This document shows, piece by piece, positions 8,562-17,547 of a stretch of 64,000 nt of DNA (the stretch's first letter is position 1; every line of letters begins with the position of its first letter). Below the pieces are notes generated by a model, which was given only the letters and a program-made list of their open reading frames with translations, was not told where the DNA came from and searched no databases. A program made the translations under genes and the position numbers. Source of the DNA: Hyphomicrobiales bacterium (GTDB taxonomy: Bacteria; Pseudomonadota; Alphaproteobacteria; Rhizobiales; Xanthobacteraceae); assembly GCA_013911975.1 (NCBI GenBank), contig JACESF010000004.1, positions 62,001 to 126,000 on the forward strand, given 5' to 3'.

Positions 8562-8600
8562 CGGCCGGGCATGCTTAAGCCTATTGCATGCCCCTGGCCG
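8562..8600. repeat. Long interrupted palindrome between 8517 and pyrB
   Basis: GGGCATGC (8567-8574) pairs with GCATGCCC (8586-8593) around an 11-base loop. After a 2-base bulge the stem continues as CGGCC (8562-8566) with GGCCG (8596-8600). It lies about 110 bases before pyrB and 45 bases upstream of the divergent secreted-protein gene. It may be an operator or a leader hairpin. Confidence 0.75.
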
Positions 8601-8712
8601 AAGCCAAACAGTATCGTGTCCACCTCGCCCCGGGCTTGCGCCGGAAACGGTGTGCGATGCACCGTCAGTGCTTGCGGGGCGCCGCGCCAGTCATTAAACG
8701 GTCGGGCTTGCC

Positions 8713-9660
8713 ATGACAGCCTCCTCGCCCTTCACGCTCCATCGCCGCCACCTGATCGGAATCGAGGGGCTATCCGCCGAGGAGATCAGCGGATTGCTCG
8801 ACCTCGCCGAGGAATTCGTCGATCTGAACCGCCAGATCGAGAAGAAGCGCACCACGCTGCGCGGGCGAACCCAGATCAACCTGTTCTTCGAGGCGTCCAC
8901 CCGCACCCAGTCTTCTTTCGAGATCGCCGGAAAGCGCCTCGGGGCGGACGTGATGAACATGTCGGTGGGCAATTCGTCGGTGAAGAAGGGCGAGACCCTC
9001 ATCGACACCGCCATGACGCTCAACGCCATGCATCCCGACATCCTGGTGGTGCGCCATCATGCCTCGGGCGCCGTGGCGCTGCTGGCCCGCAAGGTGGATT
9101 GCTGCGTGGTGAATGCGGGCGACGGCGCCCATGAGCATCCCACCCAGGCGCTTCTGGACGCCCTCACCATCCGCCGCAACAAGGGCCGCATCGAGGGGCT
9201 CACCGTCGCCATCTGCGGCGACGTGCTCCATTCGCGCGTGGCGCGCTCCAATATGCTGCTGCTCTCCACCATGGGCGCGCGGGTGCGCGTGGTGGCGCCC
9301 TCCTCGCTTCTCCCTTCCGGCATCGAGCAGTATGGCGTCGAGGTGCACCGGAGCATGGAGAGCGGCCTTGAGGGCGCGGACATCGTCATGATGCTCCGCC
9401 TGCAGCGCGAGCGCATGGCCGGCTCCTTCATCCCCTCGGTGAAGGAGTATTTCCATTATTTCGGCCTCGACGAATCCAAGCTGCGCCGCGCGAAGCCGGA
9501 CGCGCTGGTGATGCATCCCGGCCCCATGAACCGCGGCGTCGAGATCGATTCCGCCGTGGCCGACGGGCCGCAATCCCTGATCCGGGAGCAGGTCGAAATG
9601 GGCGTGGCCGTCCGCATGGCGGTGCTGGACGTCCTGGCGCGGAAACTTCCCAATGCGTGA
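8713..9660 (+). CDS. pyrB: Aspartate carbamoyltransferase catalytic subunit
   Basis: This 315-residue enzyme condenses carbamoyl phosphate with aspartate in step two of pyrimidine synthesis. It carries the carbamoyl-phosphate loop STRTQSSFE near residue 60, the SSVKKGET loop, [11 protein letters not shown] and the C-terminal domain ending [12 protein letters not shown]. No pyrI regulatory subunit is present. The stop codon overlaps the next gene's ATG by eight bases, which is the arrangement seen when PyrB assembles with a dihydroorotase-like partner into a dodecamer. No clear ribosome site precedes the ATG. A palindrome upstream could regulate it. Confidence 0.96.
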   Translation: MTASSPFTLHRRHLIGIEGLSAEEISGLLDLAEEFVDLNRQIEKKRTTLRGRTQINLFFEASTRTQSSFEIAGKRLGADVMNMSVGNSSVKKGETLIDTAMTLNAMHPDILVVRHHASGAVALLARKVDCCVVNAGDGAHEHPTQALLDALTIRRNKGRIEGLTVAICGDVLHSRVARSNMLLLSTMGARVRVVAPSSLLPSGIEQYGVEVHRSMESGLEGADIVMMLRLQRERMAGSFIPSVKEYFHYFGLDESKLRRAKPDALVMHPGPMNRGVEIDSAVADGPQSLIREQVEMGVAVRMAVLDVLARKLPNA

Positions 9661-10966
9661 GAATGGCCGAGGCCCCGAGCCCCATCCCCTGATGCTGGTG
9701 AATGCGCGCGTGGTGGACCCCTCGCGTGGGTCCGACTTCCACGGCGACGTGCTGCTCTCCGAGGGCATCATTCGCGACGCGGCCTTCGGGCTCGCCGCGG
9801 GCGGCATCCCCGAGGGCGCCGAGGTGGTGGACTGCAAGGGCGCAATCGTGGCGCCGGGCCTAGTGGACATGCGCGCCTTCATCGGCGAGCCGGGCGCCGA
9901 GCACCGCGAGACGCTGGCGTCCGCGAGCCATGCGGCGGCGGCGGGCGGCGTCACCACCATCGTCTGCCAGCCCGACACGGACCCGGCGGTGGACGACCCG
10001 GCCATCGTGGACTTCATCCTGCGCCGCGCCCGCGACACGGCGGTGGTGCGGGTGCATCCCATGGCCGCCCTCACCAAGGGGCGGCGCGGCGAGGAGATGA
10101 CGGAGATCGGCCTGCTCCAGGCCGCCGGCGCCGTCGCCTTCACGGACGGCGCGAAGTCCCTCACCAGCGCCCAGGTGCTGCGCCGCGCGCTCACCTACGC
10201 CCGCGACTTCGACGCGCTCATCGCCCACCACACCGAGGACGCCACCATGTCCGGTGGGGCCATGAACGAAGGGGCCTTCGCCTCGCGCCTCGGCCTGCCG
10301 GGCATTCCCCGGGCGGCCGAGACCATCGTGCTGGAGCGCGACCTGCGGCTCGTGGCGGGCACGCGCGGGCGCTATCACGCCGCCTCCCTCACCTGCGAGG
10401 ATTCGCTTGATGTCCTCGCCCGCGCCAAGGAAGCGGGCCTGCCGGTCTCCGCCGCCGCAAGCATCAACCATCTCTCCTTCAACGAGATGGATGTGGGCGA
10501 GTACCGCACCTATTTCAAAGTGTCCCCGCCGCTGCGCGCGGAGGACGACCGCAAGGCGCTGATCCGGGCGCTCGCCTCCGGCCTCATCGACGTTGTGGTC
10601 TCCGACCACAATCCGCAGGACGTGGAAGTGAAGCGCCTGCCGTTCGCGGAAGCGGAGCCAGGCGCCATCGGCCTCGAAACCCTGCTGCCCGCCGCGCTGC
10701 GCCTCGTCCATTCCGACGAGATCGACCTCGTGAACCTGCTGAGGGCCCTGTCCACGCGGCCCGCCGAGCTGCTGGGCCTGCGCGCCGGCACGCTGCGGCC
10801 CGGCGCCCCGGCGGACGTGGTGGTGTTCGACGCCAACATGCCCTGGGTGCTGGACCCGGGGCAGTTGAAGTCGCGCTCGCGCAACACGCCGTTCGACGAG
10901 GCCCGGCTCATGGGGCGCGTGCTGCGCACCATCGTTGCCGGACGCACCGTCTACGAATACGTTTGA
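9653..10966 (+). CDS. pyrC: Dihydroorotase-like protein, probably non-catalytic PyrB partner
   Basis: The 437-residue amidohydrolase-fold protein aligns with class I dihydroorotases from start ([13 protein letters not shown]) to end ([11 protein letters not shown]), but the metal-binding DxHxH near the N-terminus is replaced: at Asp72 the sequence reads [11 protein letters not shown], with Arg74 and Phe76 where the two His should be. The late catalytic Asp (Asp318 in VVSDHNPQ) is kept. In Pseudomonas and relatives, such a defective PyrC encoded with PyrB is needed only to assemble aspartate carbamoyltransferase, and a separate active PyrC does the reaction. I infer the same here. Translation is coupled to pyrB by an 8-base overlap. 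Confidence 0.9.
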   Translation: MRENGRGPEPHPLMLVNARVVDPSRGSDFHGDVLLSEGIIRDAAFGLAAGGIPEGAEVVDCKGAIVAPGLVDMRAFIGEPGAEHRETLASASHAAAAGGVTTIVCQPDTDPAVDDPAIVDFILRRARDTAVVRVHPMAALTKGRRGEEMTEIGLLQAAGAVAFTDGAKSLTSAQVLRRALTYARDFDALIAHHTEDATMSGGAMNEGAFASRLGLPGIPRAAETIVLERDLRLVAGTRGRYHAASLTCEDSLDVLARAKEAGLPVSAAASINHLSFNEMDVGEYRTYFKVSPPLRAEDDRKALIRALASGLIDVVVSDHNPQDVEVKRLPFAEAEPGAIGLETLLPAALRLVHSDEIDLVNLLRALSTRPAELLGLRAGTLRPGAPADVVVFDANMPWVLDPGQLKSRSRNTPFDEARLMGRVLRTIVAGRTVYEYV

Positions 10967-10984
10967 CGCGAGACGGCGGCGCGC

Positions 10985-11623
10985 ATGACATCCCTGGCCT
11001 GGTCCCTTCCGGCACATCTCATCTTCGCCGCTTTGGCCTTCGGCTATCTGCTGGGCTCGATCCCGTTCGGCATCCTCATCACGCGCCTCGCCGGCACCAC
11101 GGACATCCGCACCATCGGCTCGGGCAATATCGGCGCGACCAACGTGCTGCGCACCGGCCGCAAGGACCTGGCAGCCGCCACCCTTCTGGGTGACGCGCTG
11201 AAGGGCACGGTGGCCGTTCTGGTGGCGCGCTGGCTGCTGGGCGAGGAAGCCGGCATGGTGGCGGGGCTCGGCGCCTTCGCCGGGCATCTGTGGCCAATCT
11301 GGCTGAAGTTCAAGGGTGGAAAGGGCGTCGCCACCTTCCTGGGCGTGACGCTCGCCCTCTACTGGCCGGGCGCGGTGATCTTCGCTGTCGCCTGGATCAG
11401 CCTTGCGGCCATCACCCGCTATTCCTCCCTCTCGGCGCTGGTGGCCTCGCTGGTGACGCCGGTGGGCACCGCCCTGCTGGGGCACGGCACCGCCGCCCTG
11501 TTCCTGACCGGCCTCGCGGCCCTGCTCTGGATCAAGCACCGCGAGAATATCGGGCGCCTCCTTGCGGGAACCGAGGGGCGCATCGGCGGCAAATCGCCGG
11601 GCAAGGGCGCGCCCACCCCATGA
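10985..11623 (+). CDS. plsY: Acyl-phosphate:glycerol-3-phosphate acyltransferase PlsY
   Basis: This inner-membrane enzyme of 212 residues makes lysophosphatidate from acyl phosphate and glycerol-3-phosphate, the first step of phospholipid synthesis. It has five or so membrane helices and the three PlsY motifs: GSIPFG near residue 24, [13 protein letters not shown] near 46-58, and the glycine-rich [10 protein letters not shown] near 108-117. The gene lies 18 bases after pyrC and overlaps dprA by four bases (ATGA), so all four genes from pyrB may be one transcription unit. Confidence 0.95.
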   Translation: MTSLAWSLPAHLIFAALAFGYLLGSIPFGILITRLAGTTDIRTIGSGNIGATNVLRTGRKDLAAATLLGDALKGTVAVLVARWLLGEEAGMVAGLGAFAGHLWPIWLKFKGGKGVATFLGVTLALYWPGAVIFAVAWISLAAITRYSSLSALVASLVTPVGTALLGHGTAALFLTGLAALLWIKHRENIGRLLAGTEGRIGGKSPGKGAPTP

Positions 11624-12732
11624 CCCCGCGCGGCGCACGGCTCTCGGAAGCCCAGCGCCGCGACTGGCTGCGGCTGATCCGCACCGAGCAGGTGGGCCCG
11701 CGCACGTTCCGCGCCCTCATCAACCAATACGGCACCGCCGCCGCCGCCCTGGAGGCCCTGCCGGGTCTCGCCCGGCGCGGCGGGCGCAGTTCCGTGCCCC
11801 ACAGTCCCGGCATCGCGGAAGCGGAGGCCGAGATGGCGGCACTGGCCCGCATGGGCGGGCGGCTGGTGGTGAGCGGGGATCCCGACTACCCACCCCCGCT
11901 GCGCGTGCTGGACGATGCCCCGCCGGTGCTGGCGGTGCGCGGCTCGGCGGCGCTGCTGGCGGCGCCGAAAGTGGCCATCGTCGGCGCCCGCAACGCCTCC
12001 GCCGCCGGGCGCACCATGGCGGCGCGCCTCGCGCGGGAGATCGCGGAGGCGGGCTACGCCATCGTCTCGGGGCTCGCGCGCGGCATCGACACCGCCGCGC
12101 ACACGGCGGCATTGGAGCTGGGCACCATCGGCGTCTTCGCCGGAGGGCTGGCGCGCCCCTACCCGCCGGAGAACGTCCCGCTCATGGAGCGCATGGCCGT
12201 CCAGGGCGCGCTGGTCTCCGAGATGCCGCTGGCATGGGAGCCCCGCGCCCGCGACTTCCCGCGCCGCAATCGCCTGGTCTCGGGGATGGCGCTGGGGGTG
12301 GTGGTTGTGGAAGCGGCGGAGCGCTCCGGCTCGCTCATCACCGCACGCCTCGCGGCCGACCAGGGGCGCGAGGTGTTCGCCGTCCCCGGCTCCCCGTTGG
12401 ATCCGCGCGCCGGGGGCACGAACCGGCTGTTGAAATCCGGCGCCACCTTCGTCACCTGCGCGGCGGACGTCCTCGACGCCCTGTCTCCGCTCCTGGCGCA
12501 CCCACCTTCGGAGGAGATGGAAGCGCCCCGGGCGCCTTTCCCCCGCTCCGAGCCCAGCGACACGGCGCGGGCCCGCATCGTCGAGCTGCTCGGCCCCGTC
12601 CCCACCTATCCGGATGAGATCGTGCGGCTGTCCGGCGCAGAGGCGTCGGAGGTCCAGATCGTGCTGCTGGAACTGGACCTGGCCGGGCGACTTGAACGGC
12701 ATGCGGGCGGCGCCGTCTCGCTGGTGGGCTGA
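11620..12732 (+). CDS. dprA: DNA-processing protein DprA
   Basis: This 370-residue protein binds single-stranded DNA and loads RecA during natural transformation. The Rossmann-like core shows [25 protein letters not shown], a YPPENVPL segment, [12 protein letters not shown] and the [21 protein letters not shown] signature. A C-terminal winged-helix (about residues 310-370) completes the alphaproteobacterial form, and an N-terminal helical SAM-like region begins it. The ATG at 11620 overlaps the plsY stop. The gene order plsY-dprA-topA is common in related bacteria. Competence genes are not otherwise seen here, so recombination support is its likely everyday role. Confidence 0.94.
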   Translation: MTPRGARLSEAQRRDWLRLIRTEQVGPRTFRALINQYGTAAAALEALPGLARRGGRSSVPHSPGIAEAEAEMAALARMGGRLVVSGDPDYPPPLRVLDDAPPVLAVRGSAALLAAPKVAIVGARNASAAGRTMAARLAREIAEAGYAIVSGLARGIDTAAHTAALELGTIGVFAGGLARPYPPENVPLMERMAVQGALVSEMPLAWEPRARDFPRRNRLVSGMALGVVVVEAAERSGSLITARLAADQGREVFAVPGSPLDPRAGGTNRLLKSGATFVTCAADVLDALSPLLAHPPSEEMEAPRAPFPRSEPSDTARARIVELLGPVPTYPDEIVRLSGAEASEVQIVLLELDLAGRLERHAGGAVSLVG

Positions 12733-12738
12733 GGGGCC

Positions 12739-12936
12739 TCATCCGAGCGGGGTCTCGGGTTCTCCGGTCGTCTCCGACACGTTGCGCGCCTCCATCCGCG
12801 TCATGTCCAGCAGATAGGCCAGCGTGCCGAGGCGGTGGTCGCGTGCCATGCGCGACAGTTCCGCCGCCAGGGCGGCAACATAGGCGGCAAAATCCGCGGC
12901 TCGCGGATCGGGCTTCGAGGCGGACCCGCGCGACAT
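12739..12936 (-). CDS. Conserved-looking 65-aa protein, unknown function
   Basis: This short gene is convergent with dprA, with only six bases between the stops. The product is helical: FAAYVAALAAELSRMARDHRLGTLAYLLDMTRMEARNV reads as two amphipathic helices, with a polar tail. No signal peptide or membrane segment is seen. Codon choice (strong third-position GC) matches the neighbours. I recall small helical proteins in this slot between dprA and topA in related genomes, but cannot verify that here. It might be a small cytoplasmic adaptor or regulatory protein; function is unknown. Confidence 0.6.
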   Translation of the reverse strand: MSRGSASKPDPRAADFAAYVAALAAELSRMARDHRLGTLAYLLDMTRMEARNVSETTGEPETPLG

Positions 12937-13057
12937 TCGGATGCTCCCTGGCTAGGCGGTATGGGGGTCACATCCTCTAAGTTGGAGGTAAATTATCAAG
13001 CTACTTTAGGTTGTATTTTTTGAACGTGGATCAATAAGCTGCTGTCCCGCCATCCAT

Positions 13058-13086
13058 TTGACAGGCGGCCCGTCCCACCCCATGTT
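13058..13086 (+). promoter_or_regulatory. Candidate topA promoter
   Basis: TTGACA (13058-13063) matches the -35 consensus exactly, with a 17-base spacer to CATGTT (13081-13086), a poor -10. It lies 46 bases before the topA start. The 100 bases upstream contain an unusually AT-rich patch (about 12975-13025) for this genome. Confidence 0.4.
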
Positions 13087-13131
13087 GCCGGCGCCGCGAG
13101 GGGCCGCGGCGTTCTCAAGAGACATTTCGCG

Positions 13132-15807
13132 ATGCAGGTCGTCATCGTCGAATCGCCTGCCAAGGCGAAGACGATCAACAAATATCTCGGTCCGGGCTAT
13201 GAGGTCATCGCCTCGTACGGGCATGTGCGTGATCTCCCGTCCAAGGACGGCTCGGTGGATCCCGACGCCGATTTCCGGATGCTGTGGGAAGTGGATCCGA
13301 AGGCGCAGAAGCGCCTGAACGAGATCGCGCAGGCGGTGAAGAAGGCCGACGGCCTCATCCTCGCCACCGACCCGGATCGCGAAGGCGAGGCCATTTCCTG
13401 GCACGTCCTGGAGATCCTGCGCGACAAGAAGGCCCTGAAGGACCAGAAGGTCGAGCGCGTCGTCTTCAACGCCATCACCAAGCAGGCCGTGCTGGACGCC
13501 ATGCGCGCGCCGCGCGCCATCGACGTCGCCCTGGTGGACGCCTATCTGGCGCGCCGGGCGCTGGACTATCTGGTGGGCTTCACCCTCTCGCCGGTCCTGT
13601 GGCGCAAGCTGCCGGGTGCGCGCTCGGCGGGCCGCGTGCAGTCGGTGGCGCTGCGCCTCGTCTGCGACCGCGAGCGGGAGATCGAGACCTTCGTCGCCCG
13701 GGAATACTGGTCCATCGTGGCTCAGCTCGCGACCCCGCGCGGCGATGCCTTCGAGGCGCGCCTCTCCGGCGCGGACGGCAAGAAGATCACCCGCCTCTCC
13801 GTGGGCACGGGCGCGGAGGCCGCCGCCTTCCGCGAGGCGCTGAACGCCGCTGCCTTCACCGTGGCCAACGTGGAGGCGAAGCCGGTGCGGCGCCATCCGC
13901 AGCCGCCCTTCACCACCTCCACCCTCCAGCAGGAGGCGAGCCGCAAGCTCGGCCTCGCGCCGGCCCGCACCATGCAGCTCGCCCAGCGCCTCTACGAGGG
14001 CGTGGACGTGGGCGGCGAGACGGTGGGCCTCATCACCTATATGCGAACCGACGGCGTGGACATGGCCCCGGAGGCCGTGACCGCCACCCGGCTCGCCATC
14101 GGCGCCCAGTTCGGCGACCGCTATTTGCCCGGCGCCCCGCGCAAATACACCACCAAGGCCAAGAACGCCCAGGAGGCGCACGAGGCCATCCGCCCCACCG
14201 ATCCCAGCCGCACGCCCGCCTCGGTGGCGCGTCACCTGGATCCGGAGCAGGCGCGACTCTACGACCTCATCTGGACCCGCACCGTGGCGAGCCAGATGGA
14301 ATCCGCCGAGCTGGAGCGCACCACCGCCGACATCAAGGCGAATGCGGGCGGCCGCGTGCTGGACCTGACCGCCACCGGCACCGTGGTGAAGTTCGACGGC
14401 TTCCTCACCCTCTATCGCGAGGGCCGGGACGACGAGGACGACGACGAGGAGAGCCGCCGCCTGCCCGCCATGAGCGCGGGCGAGGGGCTGACCCGGCGCG
14501 ACATCGTCACCACCCAGCATTTCACCGAGCCGCCGCCGCGCTATTCGGAAGCCTCGCTGGTGAAGCGCATGGAGGAGTTGGGCATCGGCCGGCCCTCCAC
14601 CTATGCGGCCGTGCTCGCGGTGCTGCGCGACCGTGAATATGTGAAGCTGGAGAAGAAGCGCCTCGTGGCCGAGGACAAGGGACGGCTGGTGACGGCCTTC
14701 CTCCAGAGCTTCTTCACCCGCTACGTGGAATATGACTTCACGGCGGACCTGGAGGAGAAGCTCGACCAGATCTCCGCCGACGAGATCGACTGGAAGCAGG
14801 TGCTCCGCGACTTCTGGAACGACTTCCACCTTGCGGTGGACGCCACCAAGGAGCTGCGCGTCTCGCAGGTGCTCGATGCCCTGGACGAGATGCTCACCGC
14901 CCACATCTTCCCGCCTGCGGAGGACGGCTCGAACCCGCGCGCCTGCCCCACCTGCGGCACCGGGCGGCTGTCGCTGAAGATGGGCAAGTTCGGCGCCTTC
15001 ATCGGCTGCTCCAACTATCCCGAATGCCGCTACACCCGCCCCCTGAGCGGCGATGCCGCCCCCGAAGGCGATGGCGTGCGCAAGCTCGGCGCCGACCCGG
15101 AGACGGGGCTCGAAGTCACGCTGCGCGACGGGCGCTTCGGCGCCTATCTCCAGCTCGGCGATGCCGAGAACGGCGAGAAGCCCAAGCGCTCCAGCCTGCC
15201 CAAGGGCCTTGCGCCGGCGGACGTGGACCTCGCCACCGCGCTGGCGCTGCTCTCCCTGCCCCGCCCCATCGGCAACCATCCCGAGGACGGGCAGCCGATC
15301 CTGGCGGGTATCGGGCGGTTCGGGCCCTATATCCAGCACGGCAAGGTCTACGCCAATTTGGACAAGGGCGACGACGTGCTCACCGTCGGCCTCAACCGCG
15401 CGGTCGTGCTGCTGGCGGAGAAGCAGGCCAAGGGCGGGCGCGGCGCGGCATCGGCGGGCCGATCGCTCGGCGACCATCCCTCGGGCGGCGCCATCACGGT
15501 GCGCGCGGGCCGCTTCGGGCCTTACGTGAACCACGGCAAGGTCAATGCGACCCTGCCCAAGTCCGTGGACCCCGAGACGCTGACGCTGGAGCAGGCGGTG
15601 GCGATCGTCGATGCCAAGGCGGCCACCATGCCGGCGGCGAAGGGCAAGGCGAAGACCACGAAGAAGGCCGCCGCCGACGGCGAGGCGGCGCCCGCCGCCA
15701 AGAAGGCGCCCGCGAAGAAGCCGGCGGCCAAGAAAGCGGCGCCCAAGAAGGCGGCACCCAAGGCTGCGTCGCCCAAGGCGAAGGCCGCCAAGGAAGCCGG
15801 CGGCTGA
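13132..15807 (+). CDS. topA: DNA topoisomerase I (type IA)
   Basis: This 891-residue enzyme relaxes negatively supercoiled DNA through a 5'-phosphotyrosine. The toprim domain opens the protein (VIVESPAKAKTI, then ATDPDREGEAISWH); the active-site Tyr303 lies in GLITYMRTDG. After the core comes one four-cysteine zinc finger (CPTCGTG...CSNYPEC, about 604-630), followed by three TopA C-terminal repeats of GRFGPYxxxGK type, and a tail of about 60 residues made of Lys/Ala/Pro repeats that should bind DNA or RNA non-specifically. The ATG follows a modest AGAGA site. Full length and intact. Confidence 0.97.
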   Translation: MQVVIVESPAKAKTINKYLGPGYEVIASYGHVRDLPSKDGSVDPDADFRMLWEVDPKAQKRLNEIAQAVKKADGLILATDPDREGEAISWHVLEILRDKKALKDQKVERVVFNAITKQAVLDAMRAPRAIDVALVDAYLARRALDYLVGFTLSPVLWRKLPGARSAGRVQSVALRLVCDREREIETFVAREYWSIVAQLATPRGDAFEARLSGADGKKITRLSVGTGAEAAAFREALNAAAFTVANVEAKPVRRHPQPPFTTSTLQQEASRKLGLAPARTMQLAQRLYEGVDVGGETVGLITYMRTDGVDMAPEAVTATRLAIGAQFGDRYLPGAPRKYTTKAKNAQEAHEAIRPTDPSRTPASVARHLDPEQARLYDLIWTRTVASQMESAELERTTADIKANAGGRVLDLTATGTVVKFDGFLTLYREGRDDEDDDEESRRLPAMSAGEGLTRRDIVTTQHFTEPPPRYSEASLVKRMEELGIGRPSTYAAVLAVLRDREYVKLEKKRLVAEDKGRLVTAFLQSFFTRYVEYDFTADLEEKLDQISADEIDWKQVLRDFWNDFHLAVDATKELRVSQVLDALDEMLTAHIFPPAEDGSNPRACPTCGTGRLSLKMGKFGAFIGCSNYPECRYTRPLSGDAAPEGDGVRKLGADPETGLEVTLRDGRFGAYLQLGDAENGEKPKRSSLPKGLAPADVDLATALALLSLPRPIGNHPEDGQPILAGIGRFGPYIQHGKVYANLDKGDDVLTVGLNRAVVLLAEKQAKGGRGAASAGRSLGDHPSGGAITVRAGRFGPYVNHGKVNATLPKSVDPETLTLEQAVAIVDAKAATMPAAKGKAKTTKKAAADGEAAPAAKKAPAKKPAAKKAAPKKAAPKAASPKAKAAKEAGG

Positions 15808-15812
15808 CGCGC

Positions 15813-15843
15813 TCCGACCGAACCGCATAACGGTCCGGTCGGA
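15813..15843. other. Hairpin between topA and the convergent MFS gene
   Basis: TCCGACCG (15813-15820) pairs with CGGTCGGA (15836-15843), with further pairing of ACCG/CGGT inside. It starts six bases after the topA stop, but no T-run follows on either strand, so any terminator role is uncertain. Confidence 0.45.
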
Positions 15844-15888
15844 AAGGCGCTCGTGACGGACTTGCGAGGAGCCGCCGGGCGGCTTTCC

Positions 15889-17385
15889 TCAGTCCAGCGC
15901 GACCACGTCCGCGTGGTCGCGCACCGTCCCGCGCAGGGGCAGTTCCGGCATGCGCATCAGGAACAGAAGGCCCAGGAACAGGGCCAGCGCCGTGGCGGCG
16001 AACACATGGCCGAACGCCGCGTGGAGGCTCGCCGCCCCCGCACCGGCCGCAAGCTGCGCGATGTCGCCCAGTTCGCCCGCCCCCAGCGCCGTGGCGAACA
16101 CCGCCCCCAGCGCCGCAACCATCACCGCCGCGCCCAGCGCCCGGAAGAAGTTCGCCCCGCCCGTGGCCGTGCCGAGCTGATGCACCGGCACCGCGTTCTG
16201 GATGCAGACCGTGGAGAGCGGGAACACCATGCCCATGCCGGCGCCCGAGAGGCTGAACAGCAGGATTTCCAGCCCCAACGGCGCGGTCAGCGGCAGGCGG
16301 GAGACCGCGAACAGGCCCACGACGCCGAGCGTCAGCCCCACCAGGGCCGGGCGCTTGTAGTGGGTGAGCTTCGCCATGGCCTGCCCGCCCATGACGGCGC
16401 CCAGCACCACGCACGCCATCTGTGGCATGAGGGCAAGGCCCGCCTCGCTGGCGGAGAGGCCGCGCGCGGTCTCGTAATAGAGCGGCGTCATGATGGTGAG
16501 GGCGATCATAGTGCCGTAGACGAAGCAGACCGACCCCGTGGCGTAGCCCACCACCGGAAGCCCCAGCATGGAGAGCGGCAGGAACGGCTCCCCGGCCGTC
16601 AGCATGCGCCAGATGAAGCCGGCCGTCGTCACGACGCACAGGGCCAGCAGCCCGAGAATCTCGACGCTGCCCCAGGTGAAATGCACCCCGCCCCAGGACA
16701 GGGCCAGCAGCAGGGAGCTGGAGGCGATCACCATCAGCGCGCAGCCGAGGGCATCCAACTTGTGGGAGCGGCCATGGCGCGGCAGGCGCGGCAGCATGCG
16801 GCGCATCACCAGGAAGGCCGCGAGGCCCAGGGGCAGGTTGATCCAGAAGATCAGCGACCAGTGGAGATGCTGCGCGAACACCCCGCCCACCAGGGGCCCG
16901 GCGATGCTGGCGGTGGCGAACACGCTGGCGATGTAGGCTTGGTAGCGCCCGCGCTCCTTCGGGGGAATGATGTCGGCGATGATGGTCTGCGCCAGCGAGA
17001 TGAGGCCGCCGCCGCCGAGCCCCTGAAGGCCGCGCGCCAGGATCAGCACCAGCATGTTGGGCGACAGGGCGCAGGCGAGCGAGCCCACCGAGAACAGCAC
17101 GATGGCCACCAGCAGCACCACGCCGCGCCCGTGAATGTCGCTGAGCTTGCCGTAGAGCGGCGTCACCGTGGTGGACGCCAGAAGATAGGCCGTCACCACC
17201 CAGGCGAGGTTCATGACGTCGTCGAGATCCTCGCCGATGGTGGGCAGCGCGGTGGCGACGATGGTCTGGTCCAGCGCCGCCAGGAACATGGCGAGCATCA
17301 GGCCGAAGATGATGGACAGGATTTCGCTGTGAGAGAACCCGCCGGACGCATCGGACGCTGCGCTCGGCTCGGACGCGCCGCTCAT
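15889..17385 (-). CDS. MFS drug-efflux transporter, DHA2 (EmrB/QacA) family
   Basis: The 498-residue membrane protein has about 14 predicted helices. Diagnostic stretches are LDQTIVATALPTI in helix 1 (motif D1 of DHA2 exporters), GKLSDIHGRG (motif A) after helix 2, and the helix 5 antiporter-like VFATASIAGPLVGG (motif C). It probably exports hydrophobic toxic compounds using the proton gradient. No EmrA-like membrane-fusion gene is adjacent. Start at 17385 (MSGASEP). The minus-strand reading frame continues far upstream through the antisense of rnr, but homology-like sequence begins only here. It is divergent from rnr across a 162-base gap with two GGCCGGCC palindromes. Confidence 0.9.
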   Translation of the reverse strand: MSGASEPSAASDASGGFSHSEILSIIFGLMLAMFLAALDQTIVATALPTIGEDLDDVMNLAWVVTAYLLASTTVTPLYGKLSDIHGRGVVLLVAIVLFSVGSLACALSPNMLVLILARGLQGLGGGGLISLAQTIIADIIPPKERGRYQAYIASVFATASIAGPLVGGVFAQHLHWSLIFWINLPLGLAAFLVMRRMLPRLPRHGRSHKLDALGCALMVIASSSLLLALSWGGVHFTWGSVEILGLLALCVVTTAGFIWRMLTAGEPFLPLSMLGLPVVGYATGSVCFVYGTMIALTIMTPLYYETARGLSASEAGLALMPQMACVVLGAVMGGQAMAKLTHYKRPALVGLTLGVVGLFAVSRLPLTAPLGLEILLFSLSGAGMGMVFPLSTVCIQNAVPVHQLGTATGGANFFRALGAAVMVAALGAVFATALGAGELGDIAQLAAGAGAASLHAAFGHVFAATALALFLGLLFLMRMPELPLRGTVRDHADVVALD

Positions 17386-17547
17386 GAAGAGCCTCGATTC
17401 TTGTGCGGCCGGCCTCCCGGAACAGGGTGCGGGCCGGCCGGCAATATAAGGTGGCCTGATTATTTTGCCAGTGGCCCCCGAATTGGCCGCCGCGACTCGC
17501 TCCCGGCCGCCGCGTCGGATAGTTTCTAGGGAACGGAAGGTCGAATC

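Noticed and set aside
15640..15800. Short repeats of AAGGCGGC-type near the end of topA
   Set aside because: They encode the Lys/Ala/Pro tail of topoisomerase I and are in frame; not a CRISPR or independent repeat array.
13006..15828. A 940-residue minus-strand frame across topA
   Set aside because: It is entirely antisense to intact topA, with Arg/Gly/His-rich low-complexity sequence, no ribosome site and no recognisable domain.
17406..17442. Two GGCCGGCC sites flanking the MFS/rnr gap
   Set aside because: Each is self-complementary, but such 8-mers are frequent in a GC-rich genome, and I see no conserved spacing to promoter boxes.
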